64,000 bases of DNA, taken from the NCBI RefSeq assembly GCF_033568475.1, contig NC_133121.1, positions 131,286,375-131,350,374 on the forward strand, given 5' to 3'. Of this stretch, positions 11,781-22,961 are shown one piece after another. Position 1 is the stretch's first letter; the number at the start of each line of letters is the position of its first letter. Position numbers and translations under genes: made by a program. Source of the stretch: Henckelia pumila. Lineage: Eukaryota; Streptophyta; Magnoliopsida; Lamiales; Gesneriaceae. Below the pieces are notes generated by a model. It had not been told where the DNA came from. It ran no database searches and saw nothing but the letters and a program-made list of their open reading frames with translations.

Positions 11781-12010
11781 AACCCACGCCACTCGTGCTT
11801 ATCTCAAAATCCCGACCAGCTCGGCAATATGTAAACCCATGCCACTCGTGGTTATCTCAAAAGCCCGACCAGTTCGGCAATATGTAAACCCATGCCATTC
11901 GTGGTTATCTCAAAATCTCGACCAAGCTCGATACCTACCACGCATTCGTGGTCAAATTCAATGCCCAATCAGCTCGGCACCTAACACGCCACTCGTGGCC
12001 TCCATCAAAA
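11781..12010 (+). repeat. 53-bp minisatellite, unit A2
   Basis: The same repeat as at 9131-9420, with fewer copies. Confidence 0.7.
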
Positions 12011-12138
12011 ACCTTTCCGTTTGGAAAATGTTACTTGTACTTGGTTAATACAAGAGTTTTTACATGGGCTCAGGATCCGACTAGACCACATGGTCTAAAC
12101 CTTCATACTTTTTTTAGACCAGTAGGGGGAGGTACTAT

Positions 12139-12792
12139 TGATGCCCCTAAAAAATATACGAGTCTAATCCGACCCGAGCCCAATAATCCATATTTTTGAA
12201 AATATACTTTGAGGCCAATCTAGTCTTATTTTATGAGAAGCCAGTCTGGGATGACCCTGTTAGGAGATGGACTCATGATTATAAATTCATGGGTTTGAGC
12301 CCTAACTGGTATGGTTGGAGCCCGACCCGAGCCCAGGAAGGGCCCAATATCTAGAACTTTCCAGTATTCTCGGACACATGAAGATCTGCAATAGATAAGG
12401 ACAATATCTTATGAATCTAAGATTTGATATGATTTCAGACTCATCAATTAGAGTCCTACTCTAACACATGTTCTACCTTGACAAGGTAATCTACCCCTCC
12501 AATCCCCTTTAAATACAGGTATGGTTCATGGTTTATTCATTCATCTCTTCTATTCACTTATTGTTCACATAATCACACACGCATATTCACTAGTTCTTAC
12601 TTTCTGTCAAGCTATTTCACTTTTCGAGCACTGACTTAGGCATCGGAGGGGTCACGCCGAAAACACCTTCAACGCCCCGTAACTCAGCTTTTGTTTGTGC
12701 AGTACACGTGAAGATCGACCCGACCCGCTTTATGGAGGATTTGGAGATTCTTTCTACCAGACCGAACCCGGAGGAAAAAATCGACATCATCA
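12139..12792 (+). mobile_element. LTR 3 of array A
   Basis: This 654-bp copy has the same purine tract on its left and the host-gene sequence GCCGAGAAAG on its right. Confidence 0.8.
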
Positions 12793-13451
12793 GCCGAGAA
12801 AGCGACTGGAGTCGTCCCAGCTTTACTTCGCTTTGGTTTGGATTTACGGTACCGTGACACAGTCAAACTGAAGGTTAAGATAAAAGTTTTTTTTTTATAA
12901 AAAAATTATTTTAGGGTTTGTTTGTTTGTTTTTTTTCGTTTCATTTCTAACACCACATTTCTTTTTGAAGGTTTTAAGATCTCTAGCGATTTTAAAGATG
13001 ATATGCGTCTTTGGGGTTTTTTTTTGGGCACAAAATATCGGTGAACAATTACTTTATTTTAGTGGGAGTTTTAGTTGCCTTCTCCATCTAAAAAGGCATT
13101 CGCCGCGTCCCGAACGACCAATTGTTGAAAGTTGTTGCACTATCAATATGTTGTTTCTTTCAGTGTATGCTATTTTGCAGTCTGGTTCCAGATGTTATGA
13201 CAATAGCCATGAGCCCTCTGTTCCCACCTGTGGGAGAGCTTTCCCAGTTTCTTATCTCGTGGGAGAACTCCTCAATTCTAGTTCTTGATTCAAGATGAGT
13301 AATTTAGTGGGTTTTTTTATTGTTTTTTTTCCTTTTTCTTTTCATTTTTCCCGTTACTATTTTTTTTTTTGAAAATAAAAAAAATCAAGATTCATCATCA
13401 GCTCACTGATCGGGGCATTTCTCCACTCTTCATGCATTTGGAAGCAAACAG
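12793..13451 (+). pseudogene. Host membrane-protein gene copy A3
   Basis: This copy has the same three-exon layout in the same orientation. The stretch around 13088 reads CTAAAAAGGCATTCG where other copies have CTACAAGGGCATCCG, and exon 2 is frame-broken in the T-run. It is decayed like A1 and A2. Confidence 0.65.
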
Positions 13452-14380
13452 TAGTATTTTCCTGTTTTCTTTTACTGAATCTCTCGAACTCTTCTTCACA
13501 CGCATGGACCCCTTGGTCCCGAGCCATCTTTTGAGGAGAATATGTTGAAAGTATCCCCAGATGATCACTCATTCCTCCTCCCGATCCATTTCTTCCTTCT
13601 CGCTCCCAATTACACTTCTTCCTTTCCCTCTCCTTTTTTTGTTTTTTGGATTCCTCCATGTTGATGTACTTCTCATCCCGAGCCAATAGATCTTCAAAAT
13701 TAGACCAAGGATTTAAAGAATTCCCCTATTTGAGTCCCTGAGTAAAAGCAGTGACCTTGTTTTCTTTGGCACAAGATGGTACTTTTAGAGCCACTTTATT
13801 GAACTTCTTTATGTATGCCCTCAAGAACTCCTCTCCAGATTATTTTACTTCAAACAGGCTAAATGTGGTCTTCTTATACCGCTTGTTGCTACTGAAATAT
13901 TTCAAAAAACCCCTCTAAAAATTCAGCCAATGATCGGATGCTACCGAACATCAATTTGTTGAACCACCTCTGGGCCGAATCCACTAAGGTGGTTAAGAAG
14001 ACCTTACATTTGATTCGATTTTCAAACAATGCAACATGGCTATATATTTTTTTAACATAGCCAAGTGCTCTTCTAGATCTGTGCTACCATCATATTCCCT
14101 AATTTTAGAAAACTTGTAATGGACGGGCAAGGGCTCTTTGACCACCTCTGGCGAAAAATGGCAACTGGGACCTTGGCTCGCGAAGATTCCCACAAGCCTG
14201 TCTCCTCCAGCTTATGTATCTTCAATCGTAATTCCTTTAACTCCTTCGCTACAGTAACATATATAGATTCTGCATGTGAACCCTCCTCTTCATCTTCAGG
14301 ATGTGAACCACCCTGAACCTTCTCCTCCCGCTGCGTCTCCTTCTCCTTTTCATTCTTCTAATTCTGCTCATGTTGTCGTG
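13452..14380 (-). mobile_element. Antisense gag fossil, unit A3
   Basis: This is a third copy of the same gag segment, colinear with units A1 and A2 and likewise broken. Confidence 0.7.
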
Positions 14381-14610
14381 CAACCCATGCCACTCGTGGT
14401 TATCAAAAAAGCCCGACCAGCTCGGCAATATGTAAACTCACACCACTCGTGGTTATCTTAAAAGACCGACCAGCTCGAGAATATATAAACACATGCCACT
14501 CGTGGTTATCTCAAAATCTCGACCAAGCACGACACCTACCACGCACTTCGTGGTCAAATTCAAAGCCCAACTAGCTCGGCACCTACCACGCCACTCGTGG
14601 CCTCCATCAA
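14381..14610 (+). repeat. 53-bp minisatellite, unit A3
   Basis: The same repeat as at 9131-9420, with fewer and more worn copies. Confidence 0.7.
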
Positions 14611-14739
14611 CAACCCATCCGGTTGGGAAATGTTACTTGTACTTGGTTAATACAAGAGTTCTTACATGGTCTCGGGATCAGACTAGACCACATGGTCTAA
14701 ACTTCATACTTCTTTTTGACCAGTAGGGGGAGTTACTAT

Positions 14740-15394
14740 TGATGCCCCTAAAAAATATACGAGTCTAATCCGACCCGAGCCCAATAATCAATATTTTTGG
14801 AAATATACTTTGAGGCTCATCTAGTCTTATTTTATGAGAAGCCCAGTCTGGGATGGAACTGTTAGGAAATGGGCTCATGATTATAAATTCATGGGCTTGA
14901 GCCCTAACTGGTATGGTTGGAGCCCGACCCGAGCCCATGAAGTTCCCAATATCTAGAACCTTTTAGTACTCTCGGACACATGAAGATCTGCAATAGGTAA
15001 GGACAATATCTTATGAATCCAAGATTTGATATGATTTCAAACTCATCAATTAGAGTCCTACTCTAACATATGTTCTACCTTGACAAGGTAATCTACCCCT
15101 CCAATCCCCTATAAATACAGGTATGGTTCATTGTTTATTCATTCATATCTTATATTCAATTCTTGTTCACATACTCACACATGTATATTCTTCTGTTCTT
15201 ACTTTCTGTCAGGCTCTTTCACTTTTTGAGCACTGACTTAGGCATCGGAGGGGTCACGCCGAAAAGACCTTCGGCGCCCCCTAACTCAGCTTTTGTCTGT
15301 GCAGTGCACGTGAAGCCCGACCCGACCCGCTTTGTGGAGGATTTGGAGATTCGTTCTACCTGACCGAACCCGGAGGAAAAAATCAACATCATCA
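14740..15394 (+). mobile_element. LTR 4 of array A
   Basis: This 655-bp copy has the same flanks as LTRs 2 and 3 and heads the last, truncated unit. Confidence 0.8.
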
Positions 15395-16054
15395 GCCGAG
15401 AAAGCGACTGGAGTCGTCCCAGCTTTACTTCGCTTTGGTTTGGATTTACGGTACCGTGACACAGTAAAACTGAAGGTTAAGATAAAAGTTTTTTTTAAAA
15501 AAATTATTTTAGGGTTTGTTTGTTTGTTTGTTTTTTCGTTTCATTTCTAACACCACATTTCTTTTTGAAGGTTTTAAGATCTCTAGCGATTTTAAAGATG
15601 ATGTGCGTCGTTGGGGGGTTTTTTTGGGCACAAAATTTCGGTGAACAATTACTTTATTTTTGTGGGAGTTTCAGTTGCCTTCTCCATCTACAAGGGCATC
15701 CGCCGCGTCCCGAACGACCAACTGTTGAAAGTGGTTGCACTATCAATATGTTGTTTCTTTCAGTGTATGCTATTTTGCAACATGGTTCCAGAAGCTATGA
15801 CAATAGCCATGAGCCCTCTGTTCCCACCTGTGGGAGAGCTTTCCCAGCTCTCCCATCTCGTGGGAGGAACTCCTCATTTGCAGTTCTTGATTCAAGATGA
15901 GTAAGTTAGTGGGTTTTTTTTATTATTTTTTTCCATTTTCTTTTTATTTTTCCCGTTACTATTTTTTTTTTTTGAAAATAAAAAAAATCAAGATGCATCA
16001 TCAGCTCATTGATCGGGGCATTTCTCCACTCTTCATGCATTTGTAAGCAAACAT
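15395..16054 (+). pseudogene. Host membrane-protein gene copy A4
   Basis: This is the best preserved of the A copies. Exon 2 keeps GHKISVNNYFIFVGV, AFSIYKGIRRVPNDQ and ALSICCFFQCMLFC through GELSQLSHLVGGTPH, apart from the T-run shift at its start. Exon 3 changes the Trp codon seen in other copies (CATTTGGAAGC reads CATTTGTAAGC here). After 16054 the antisense gag fossil begins. Confidence 0.65.
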
Positions 16055-16254
16055 TAATATTTTCCTGTTTTCTTTTGCGGAATCTCTCGAACCTCTTCTT
16101 CACACGCATGGACCCCTTGGTCCCGAGCCATCTTTTGAGGAGAATATGTTGAAAGTCTCCCCAGATGATCACTCATTCCTCCTCCCGATCCATTTCTTCC
16201 TTCTCGCTCCCAATTACACTTCTTCCTGTCCCTCTCCCTTTTTTGTTTCTTGGC
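16055..16254 (-). mobile_element. Antisense gag fossil, truncated, unit A4
   Basis: Only the C-terminal end of the gag segment is present. It stops at about 16250, where the sequence switches to array B within a shared CTTGGC-like motif. Confidence 0.65.
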
Positions 16255-16284
16255 TGTTATAAGTGAGTTTTACTACAAGGATAT

Positions 16285-18955
16285 TGTAACACCCGGTATT
16301 TTTAATTACATAAATCCGCCTGCATAATTAGGATATTTAATTATTTAAATTTATGATTTATGGGTTAAATAATTATGTGAATTATTTATGCATGATTTAA
16401 TTTATTTTTAAGCATTTAACCCATAATTAGTGAATTTTATGATTTTTAGTATTTTTATTATTTAATCGCGTAGACGGGACTGTGGACGGACGAGATGACA
16501 ACTTTTTAGCCAAATTATTTTATGAGCCTTTTTAGAGTCTTAAAATATTATTTTGAGTTTTATTACCCCAAAATTTTAAGTATTTAATTTTTAGTTAATT
16601 TTAGGGGTCATTTTTATCCAAAATTAGTCAAAATATTGACTTTTTAGTATTTTTAAAATTCCCCTAAAATTATATTTCGAGATTTTTAATTAGGTTATCA
16701 GATTTTTTTTAGAGTTTAAGTTGTTTATTATTTAGTTTTAAAACCTCTTTATTTAATTAGTTAGCTTATATTTTAATTAAACCAAAAATTTAACCTATTC
16801 TACCCAAAACCCTAAGCTAGCCGACCTCCTTTTCTCTCCCACTCAGCCGTCACCCTCCATACTTCTTCTTCATCATCGGCCACCACCATCCTAGGAGTTT
16901 TAGCCGTGAACTTTCTAGCTCGAGGTCCTCCGGTCGTTGTCCCGTCGTCCCGAAGCCCGTCGTACACGTTTCAAACTCTACAAACCCGTATTAAGGCATG
17001 TTTCTTTCTATCTTTCACATCTATATCAGTGCATGTATGAGTGCGAGAGCTTATCATCAGAACATGAGATTTTTTGACAGCAAGTTCGATTTTTCCATCT
17101 TTTATGCTTTCGATTTTTTTTTTGACTTGTTTGATTCATGCTCCCGTTTTTGGCTATCCATGGCTGGGACGGCTGCTGGCTAAGGTTCTACGGGGTCCCT
17201 AGGTGGTCTAGGTGAGTCGGCCATGGTTGGTTTGGGGGCTAGGAACCAAGGCCGAAGCTTTTTCAGAAAAAGGGTTCAGCAGGTACGCAGATTAGGGTTC
17301 TTGGAAGGTGGCTTCGTGTTCGGTGGTTAGGCAGCATGGGGTGCGAACCATGGTATGGTTCGGTCCGGCAGAACCCTGGGGAGGTACTGCCGGCGGGGCT
17401 CCGGCCACGGTGGCCGGAGCTAGGCTGCAGCAGGCCGGGATGGCCTGCTGCTCACGCAGCCGAGGCGGCCGAGAGGGAGGAAGAAAATAGGGTTCGGGTC
17501 TAGGGTTTTAGGTGGATCCGGGTCGGGTCAAGTGGTCCGGGTCGGGTCTAAAATAATGTGGGTCAAGTTAAGTGGGTCCGGGTCCGGGTTATGTTAATTG
17601 GGCTCGGGTATTTTTATTTTTAAGTTTTTAAGTTAATTAGGAGTTAAATGGACTAATTAAATTCCCAAAAATTTAATTAGTACTATTTAATTTATTTGGG
17701 CTCCATTAAATTATTTTGGGTTAAGTTAACTATTTTTGGGCTTTTAATAATTTTATTTAAATTTTTTTTTTAGTTGGCCAGAAATTTTTATGGGCTTGGG
17801 AGCCCATGAAAGTTATTGGGCCTGTTAATGGGCTTTTGGGCCCATTGGGTCAGGGACAGTGTTATTGGGCCTAAGTTAGTCTTAATGGGCTTTGGTTGAT
17901 TTATGGGCCAAGTCTTAAGTTAATGGGCTTGAGTGTAGGGCCAGCAGTCCAGAACCATCCATGAGAAAATTGCATGTGTCCTGATTATATATTTAATTAT
18001 TTTTATGCATTTAAGTTATTTTAATATTTATATGTTAGTAAGAAAATTAAATTAAATATATATGAAGGACACACAATTTATTTAAGTACATGCATTCACG
18101 AAATCAATTTTTATGCTATGATTTAATTTCTATGGTTGAGCAAATAAAATATTTTAGGTGGAAATTGAAGTAGTGTGGCCATTTATGGGCAGTTTTCTGC
18201 CATTTATGTATGGGCAGTTTCTGCCATTTATGTATGGGTGGTTCGCCACCAGCCTCGTACGATGGTTTTTTAGACTGATCAGTCGCACTATAAGTATGGG
18301 TCACACTTACGGATAGGACCATACGATGTTCAGAAAACAAATGCTCAACAACTTATGTATGTATGATATTATGTATGTTTATTTATGAAATTTATGTTAT
18401 TAATTTTTAAGCATGCTCATTCATGTATACGTATGTATTAGTAGTAAATTGATTTAAATTATTTTAAACCCTTGTTAGTATGCATGTTGGGCCTCTAGGC
18501 TCACTACACTGATATGGTGCAGGTGAGTACGTAGAGGAGCAGGTTACTCCTACCGGTGGTGAGGATCTATGAGCTGTGCTGCAGTAGCCCCGTGACCGTG
18601 ACAGCTTCTGAGTCACCGTGCATGATGTCATGTGAAACATTTTATTATATTTTTAGTGGTTGAGTTTTATGGAAATATTTTATTAAATGTTTTAGTGCAT
18701 GCACATATTTTAATTATTTTATTTATGCAGTATGTTTTTAATTCTAGGGTTGACTCAGATGTTTATTTATTTTAAAGAATGCATTTTTCTTAAGTATTTA
18801 ACTGTTTATTTATTTAGTCATGTATTTATTTTAAATATTTTATCTTGTGCATATATGTATGGGCATATATGTACATATTTTATTTAGTCGTAAAAAAAAA
18901 AAAAAAAAAAAAAAATTTCCGCATATTTATTTATTATAGAGTTAGGGTCGTTTCA
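16285..18955 (+). mobile_element. Solo LTR (Ty3-Gypsy, perhaps Tekay/Del type)
   Basis: The 2671-bp block begins TGTAACACCC and ends GGGTCGTTTCA, with GATAT at 16280-16284 and again at 18956-18960 as a 5-bp target duplication. No gag, pol or second LTR is visible, so a solo LTR left by LTR-LTR recombination is the simplest reading. It has GC-rich patches near 17150-17600, short repeats around 18180-18240 (TTTATGGGCAGTTTYTGCCA) and an A-run near 18895. The lineage is a guess from length and style. The clean target duplication suggests a fairly recent fossil. Confidence 0.75.
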
Positions 18956-18960
18956 GATAT

Positions 18961-19570
18961 AGTTTCTCTTTTCTTTCTTTTTTTGTCCTTGGGACATTAG
19001 AAATTGAGAATATAGAATTTTACCCTCATTTGTGTTTTTTGGAGTACTGAATCTTGGTGTTTAATTTTTTTATTATTCAAAATTCAAGTTAATTGGGCTA
19101 TCGTTCAAGTTTTCTGATAACCTCACTCGCGCTCTACACTGGCAAGTAAGCATCATCTCTTTGACTTGCATTTGGTTTGTTATCTGGACTATCGACGAAC
19201 CGATGCTCATGGATGTAAGTCAGTAGAGATCGCCATGGGGCGGGACGGCGGCGGGGATGCCTTTCTCATCCCCGTCCTCGAATTCGAACTGCATCCCCAT
19301 AGTCTCCCCGATCCCAATAATTTCTTATCGAAAATTATCCATTCTCATTCCCGCGGGGACAAAGTCCCTATCCCCGTACCCATAACATAAAATATATAAA
19401 TATTATAAATAGATTTTATTATAAAATATTTTTATATATATATGATATTAGTAAATTTTATTATATAATAATATAAAATTATTATTCAATTTTATGATAA
19501 AATACCTAAAATATTTTGGTCAAATTTTTTATTATAATATTAACTTTTAAAATTAATAAAAATATATTAG
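18961..19570 (+). repeat. Array B spacer with GGGGCGGG-type repeat
   Basis: The spacer carries a conserved stretch near 19140-19215 (GCAAGTAAGCATCATCTC, then TTGCATTTGGTTTGT and a GATGTAAG) that could be remnants of further exons. A GC-rich repeat (ATGGGGCGGGACGGCGGCGG ... CCCCGTACCCATAA) and an AT-rich tail reach the gene start at 19571. The GC-rich repeat recurs near 20568, 21924 and 23236 in the other units, and resembles a dispersed plant repeat of the GGGGCGGG/CCCCGTACCC type. Confidence 0.55.
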
Positions 19571-20330
19571 ATGGCCAAGAAAGTGACTAAAATCGTCCCA
19601 ACTATACTTCGTGTTGGTTTTGACTTTTGGTTTCGTAACAACGTCAAACTCAATGTTAAGTTAATTTTTTTATTTTTTTTGAGGTTTTTTTACCATTTCA
19701 TTCCTAACAAATTTTTTTAAGTGTAAAGATCTCTAGTGATGCTAAACATGATGTGCGTATTTGGTGGGTTTCTTGGACTAAAATTATCGATGAACAAATA
19801 TTTTATTTTCGTGGGAGTTTTTGGTGCTTTCCTCATCTACAAGTCTATCGGTCGCATCCCAAATGACCAGTGGGGGAAAGTGGCAGCATTGTCTATCAGT
19901 TGTTTCTTCCAGTGGATGTGGTTTGGGACTTTCATTCCAGATGGAATGGTTATGACCCCTCTGCTCCCACTTGTCGCAGAGCTCTTCCATCTCGTGGGAG
20001 GACTCTCTGATCTTGTTCCTCAACTCCACTTACTCCAAGATAAGTAAGTTACAAGTTTTCTTTTCATCTTTTTCTCGTTACTATTTTCTTTTAAAATCAA
20101 GATTAATGATCTGTGCACTAATCGAGGCATTGTTGTGCTCTTCATTCATATGGAGTGTTAACGAGTGGGAATGACTGCCACTAGAAATGCAATCGACTCA
20201 CTATTGTATGGTGGTGACAATGATATGGACGATTGTTTATGCAAGCATTTTTGGAGTACAATTCATGTCTTGGCAGCTATAAGTGAGTTTTACTACAAGG
20301 ATATAGTCTCTCTTTTCTTCCTTTTTTTTC
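19571..20330 (+). pseudogene. Host membrane-protein gene copy B1
   Basis: ATG at 19571 opens exon 1 (to 19654, MAKKVTKIVPTILRVGFDFW and on). Exon 2, from about 19728 to 20043, has MMCVFGGFLG, KYFIFVGVFGAFLIYKSIGR, QWGKVAALSISCFFQWMWFG and LPLVAELFHLVGG. Exon 3 starts at 20102 (LMICALIEALLCSSFIWSVN). It ends early at NEWE-stop, where copies B2 and B3 read on into WLPLEMQSTH. Hydrophobicity suggests three or four membrane helices. I do not recognise the family. This is the best preserved copy in the window, but the intron 1 acceptor region and the exon 3 stop argue against an intact product. The alternative frame TATRNAIDSLLYGGDNDMDD is also open at the 3' end. Confidence 0.6.
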
Positions 20331-20920
20331 CTTGCGACATGAGAAATTGAGTATTTTTACCCTCATTTGTGTTTTTTGGAGTACTGAATCTTGGTGTTTA
20401 AATTTTTTATTATTCAATATTCAATTTAATTGGGCTATCATTCAAGTTTTCTGAGAACCTCACCCGTGTTCTACACTAGCAAGTGAACATCATTTCTTTG
20501 ACTTGCATTTGGTTTTTTGTTTGGACTATCGACGGACCAATGTTCATGGATGTAAGTCAGTAGAGATCGCAATGGGGCGGGACGGCGGCGGGGATATCTT
20601 TCTCATCCCCGTCTTCGAATTTAAAATCCATCCCCATAGCCGCCGCCCCGATCCCAATAATTTCTTATCGAAAATTATTCATTCTCATTCCCGCGGGGAC
20701 AAAGTCCCCATCCCCGTACCCATAGCTTTATATATATATATATATATATATTATAAATAGATTTTATTATAACATATATATATATATATATGATATTAGT
20801 AAATTTTATTATATAATAATATAAAATTATTATTCAATTTTATGATAAAAATACCTAAAATATTTTTGTCAAATTTTTTATTATAATATTAACTTTTAAA
20901 ATTAATAAAGTTATATTAAA

Positions 20921-21650
20921 TGGCCGAAAAAGTGACTAAAATCGTTCCAACTGTACTTCGCGTTGGTTTTGACTTTTGGTCCACAACAGCGTCAAACTCA
21001 AGGTTAAGTTAATTTTTTTTGAAGTTTTTTTGAGGTTTTTTTACCATTTCATTCCTAACAAAATTTTTTTTTGAAGTGTTAAGATCTCTAGTGATGCTAA
21101 ACATGATGTGCGTGTTTGGTGGGTTTTGTTGAACAAAAAATATCCATGAACATATATTTCATTTTGGTGAGAGTTTTTGGTGCTTTCCTCATCTACAAGT
21201 CTATCGATCGCATCCCAAATGACCAGTGGGGAAATGTGGCAGCATTGTTTATCAGTTGTTTCTTCCAGTGGATGTAGCTTTGGACTTTCATTCTAGATGG
21301 AATGGTTACGACCCCTCTGCTCCCACTTTTTGGAGATTTCTTCCATCTCGTGGGAGGATTCTCTGATCTTGTTCCTCAACTCCACTTACTCAAAGATGAG
21401 TAAGTTACTAGTTTTCTTTTCCTTTTTTTTCTCGTTACTATTTTTTTAAAATCAAGATTCATGATCTGTGCACTAATCGAGGCATTGTTGTGCTCTTCAT
21501 GCATATGAAATGTTAACGAGTGGGAATGGCTGCCACTAGAAATGCAATCGACTCACTATTGTATGGTGGTGGCAATGATATGGGCGATTGTTTCTGCATG
21601 CATTTTTGGAGAACAATTCATGTCTTGACTGCTATATGGAGTTTTACTAC
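20921..21650 (+). pseudogene. Host membrane-protein gene copy B2
   Basis: ATGGCCGAAAAAG at 20921 starts the copy. Exon 1 has a short deletion (TGGTCCACAACAGC against TGGTTCCGTAACAGC in B3). Exon 2 carries an in-frame stop where B1 has the Trp-Phe-Gly of FFQWMWFG. The exon 3 region near 21459 reads on through NEWEWLPLEMQSTHYC and a hydrophobic tail to a stop after GEQFMS, giving the best view of the original C terminus. Confidence 0.6.
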
Positions 21651-22263
21651 AAGGATATTGTCTCTCTTTTTTATTCTTTTTTTCCTTGGGACATGAGAAA
21701 TTGAGAATGTAGCATTTTACCCTCATTTGTGTTTTTTGTACAACTGAATCTTTGTGTTTAAAGTTTTTATTATTCAATATTCAAGTTAATGGTTATCGTT
21801 CAAATTTTCTGATAACCTCACTCATGTTCTACACTAGCAAGTAAGCATCATCTCTTTGACTTGCATTTGGTTTGTTATTTGGACTATTGATGGACCGATG
21901 TTCAAGGATTTAAGTCAGTAGAGATCGCAATGGGGCGGAACGGCGGCAGGGATGTCTTTCTCATTCCCGTTCTCGAATTCGAACTCCATCCCCATAGCCT
22001 TCCCGATCCCAATAATTTATTATCAAAAATTATCCATTCTCATTCCCTTGGGGACAAAATCCCCATCCCCGTACCCATAACTTAAAAAATATATAAATTA
22101 TAAATAGATTTTATTATAAAATATTTATATATATATTTGATATTAGTAAATTTTATTATATAATAATATAAAAATTATTCAATTTTATGATAAAATACCT
22201 AAAATATTTTGGTCAATTTTTTTATTATAATATTAACTTTTAAAATTAATAAAAATATATTAG

Positions 22264-22960
22264 ATGGCCGAGAAAGTGACTAAAATCGTCCCAACTGTAC
22301 TTCATGTTGGTTTTGACTTTTGGTTCCGTAACAGCGTCAAACTCAAGGTTAAGTTAAATTTTTTTTATTTTTTTTGAGGTTTTTTTCCATTTCATTCCTA
22401 ACAAATTTTTTTTTTGAAATGTAGATCACTAGTGATGCTAAACATGATGTGCATGTTTTGTGGGTTTCTTAGACAAAAAATATCCATGAACAAATATTTC
22501 ATTTTGGTGGGAGTTTTTGGTGCTTTCCTCATCTACAGGTCTATCGGTCACATCCCAAATGACCAGTGGTGGAAAGTGGCAGCACTGTCTATCAGTTGTT
22601 TCTTCCAATGGATGTGGTTTGGGACTTTCATTCCAGATGAAATGTTTATGACCCCTCTGCTCCCATTTGTCGGAGAGCTCTTCCATCTCGTAGGATACTC
22701 CAAGATGAGTAAGTTACTAGTTTTTTTTTCCTTCTTTTCTCGTTACTATTTTTTAAAATCAAGATTCATGATATGTGAACTAATCGAGACATTGTTGTTC
22801 TCTTCATGCATATGGAGTGTTAACGAGTGAGAATGGCTGCCACTAAAAATGCAATCGACTCATTATTGTATGGTGGTGACAATGACATGGACGATTGTTT
22901 CTGAATTCATTTTTGGAGGACAATTAATGAATTGGCTGCAATAAGTCAGTTTTACTACAA
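22264..22960 (+). pseudogene. Host membrane-protein gene copy B3
   Basis: ATGGCCGAGAAAG at 22264 gives the best exon 1 (MAEKVTKIVPTVLHVGFDFW). Exon 2 lacks about 34 bp after ELFHLVG that other copies have (GGLSDLVPQLHLLQ), and the intron 1 acceptor is altered. Exon 3 stops at VNE. The copy is decayed but clearly homologous to B1 and B2. Confidence 0.6.
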
Positions 22961-22961
22961 G

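Larger units (their letters stand above)
6888..16254 (+). mobile_element. Array A: tandem LTR / host-gene composite (Ty3-Gypsy fossil)
   Basis: There are four LTRs at 6888, 9543, 12139 and 14740, spaced 2655, 2596 and 2601 bp apart. Each is followed by a copy of the same host membrane-protein gene and then an antisense gag fossil. The first three units also carry a 53-bp minisatellite and a purine tract before the next LTR. The fourth unit stops inside gag where it meets array B near 16250. No pol region is visible, so the element is a broken fossil and non-autonomous. Repeated unequal exchange between LTRs and tandem gene copies is the likely origin. LTR copies differ from one another by roughly 6-9% over their first 300 bp by eye, which suggests an age of a few million years unless gene conversion has kept them similar. 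Confidence 0.8.

Noticed and set aside
16998-17490. Short frames inside the 2.67-kb solo LTR, some GC-rich
   Set aside because: They have no homology and lie inside a target-duplicated LTR.
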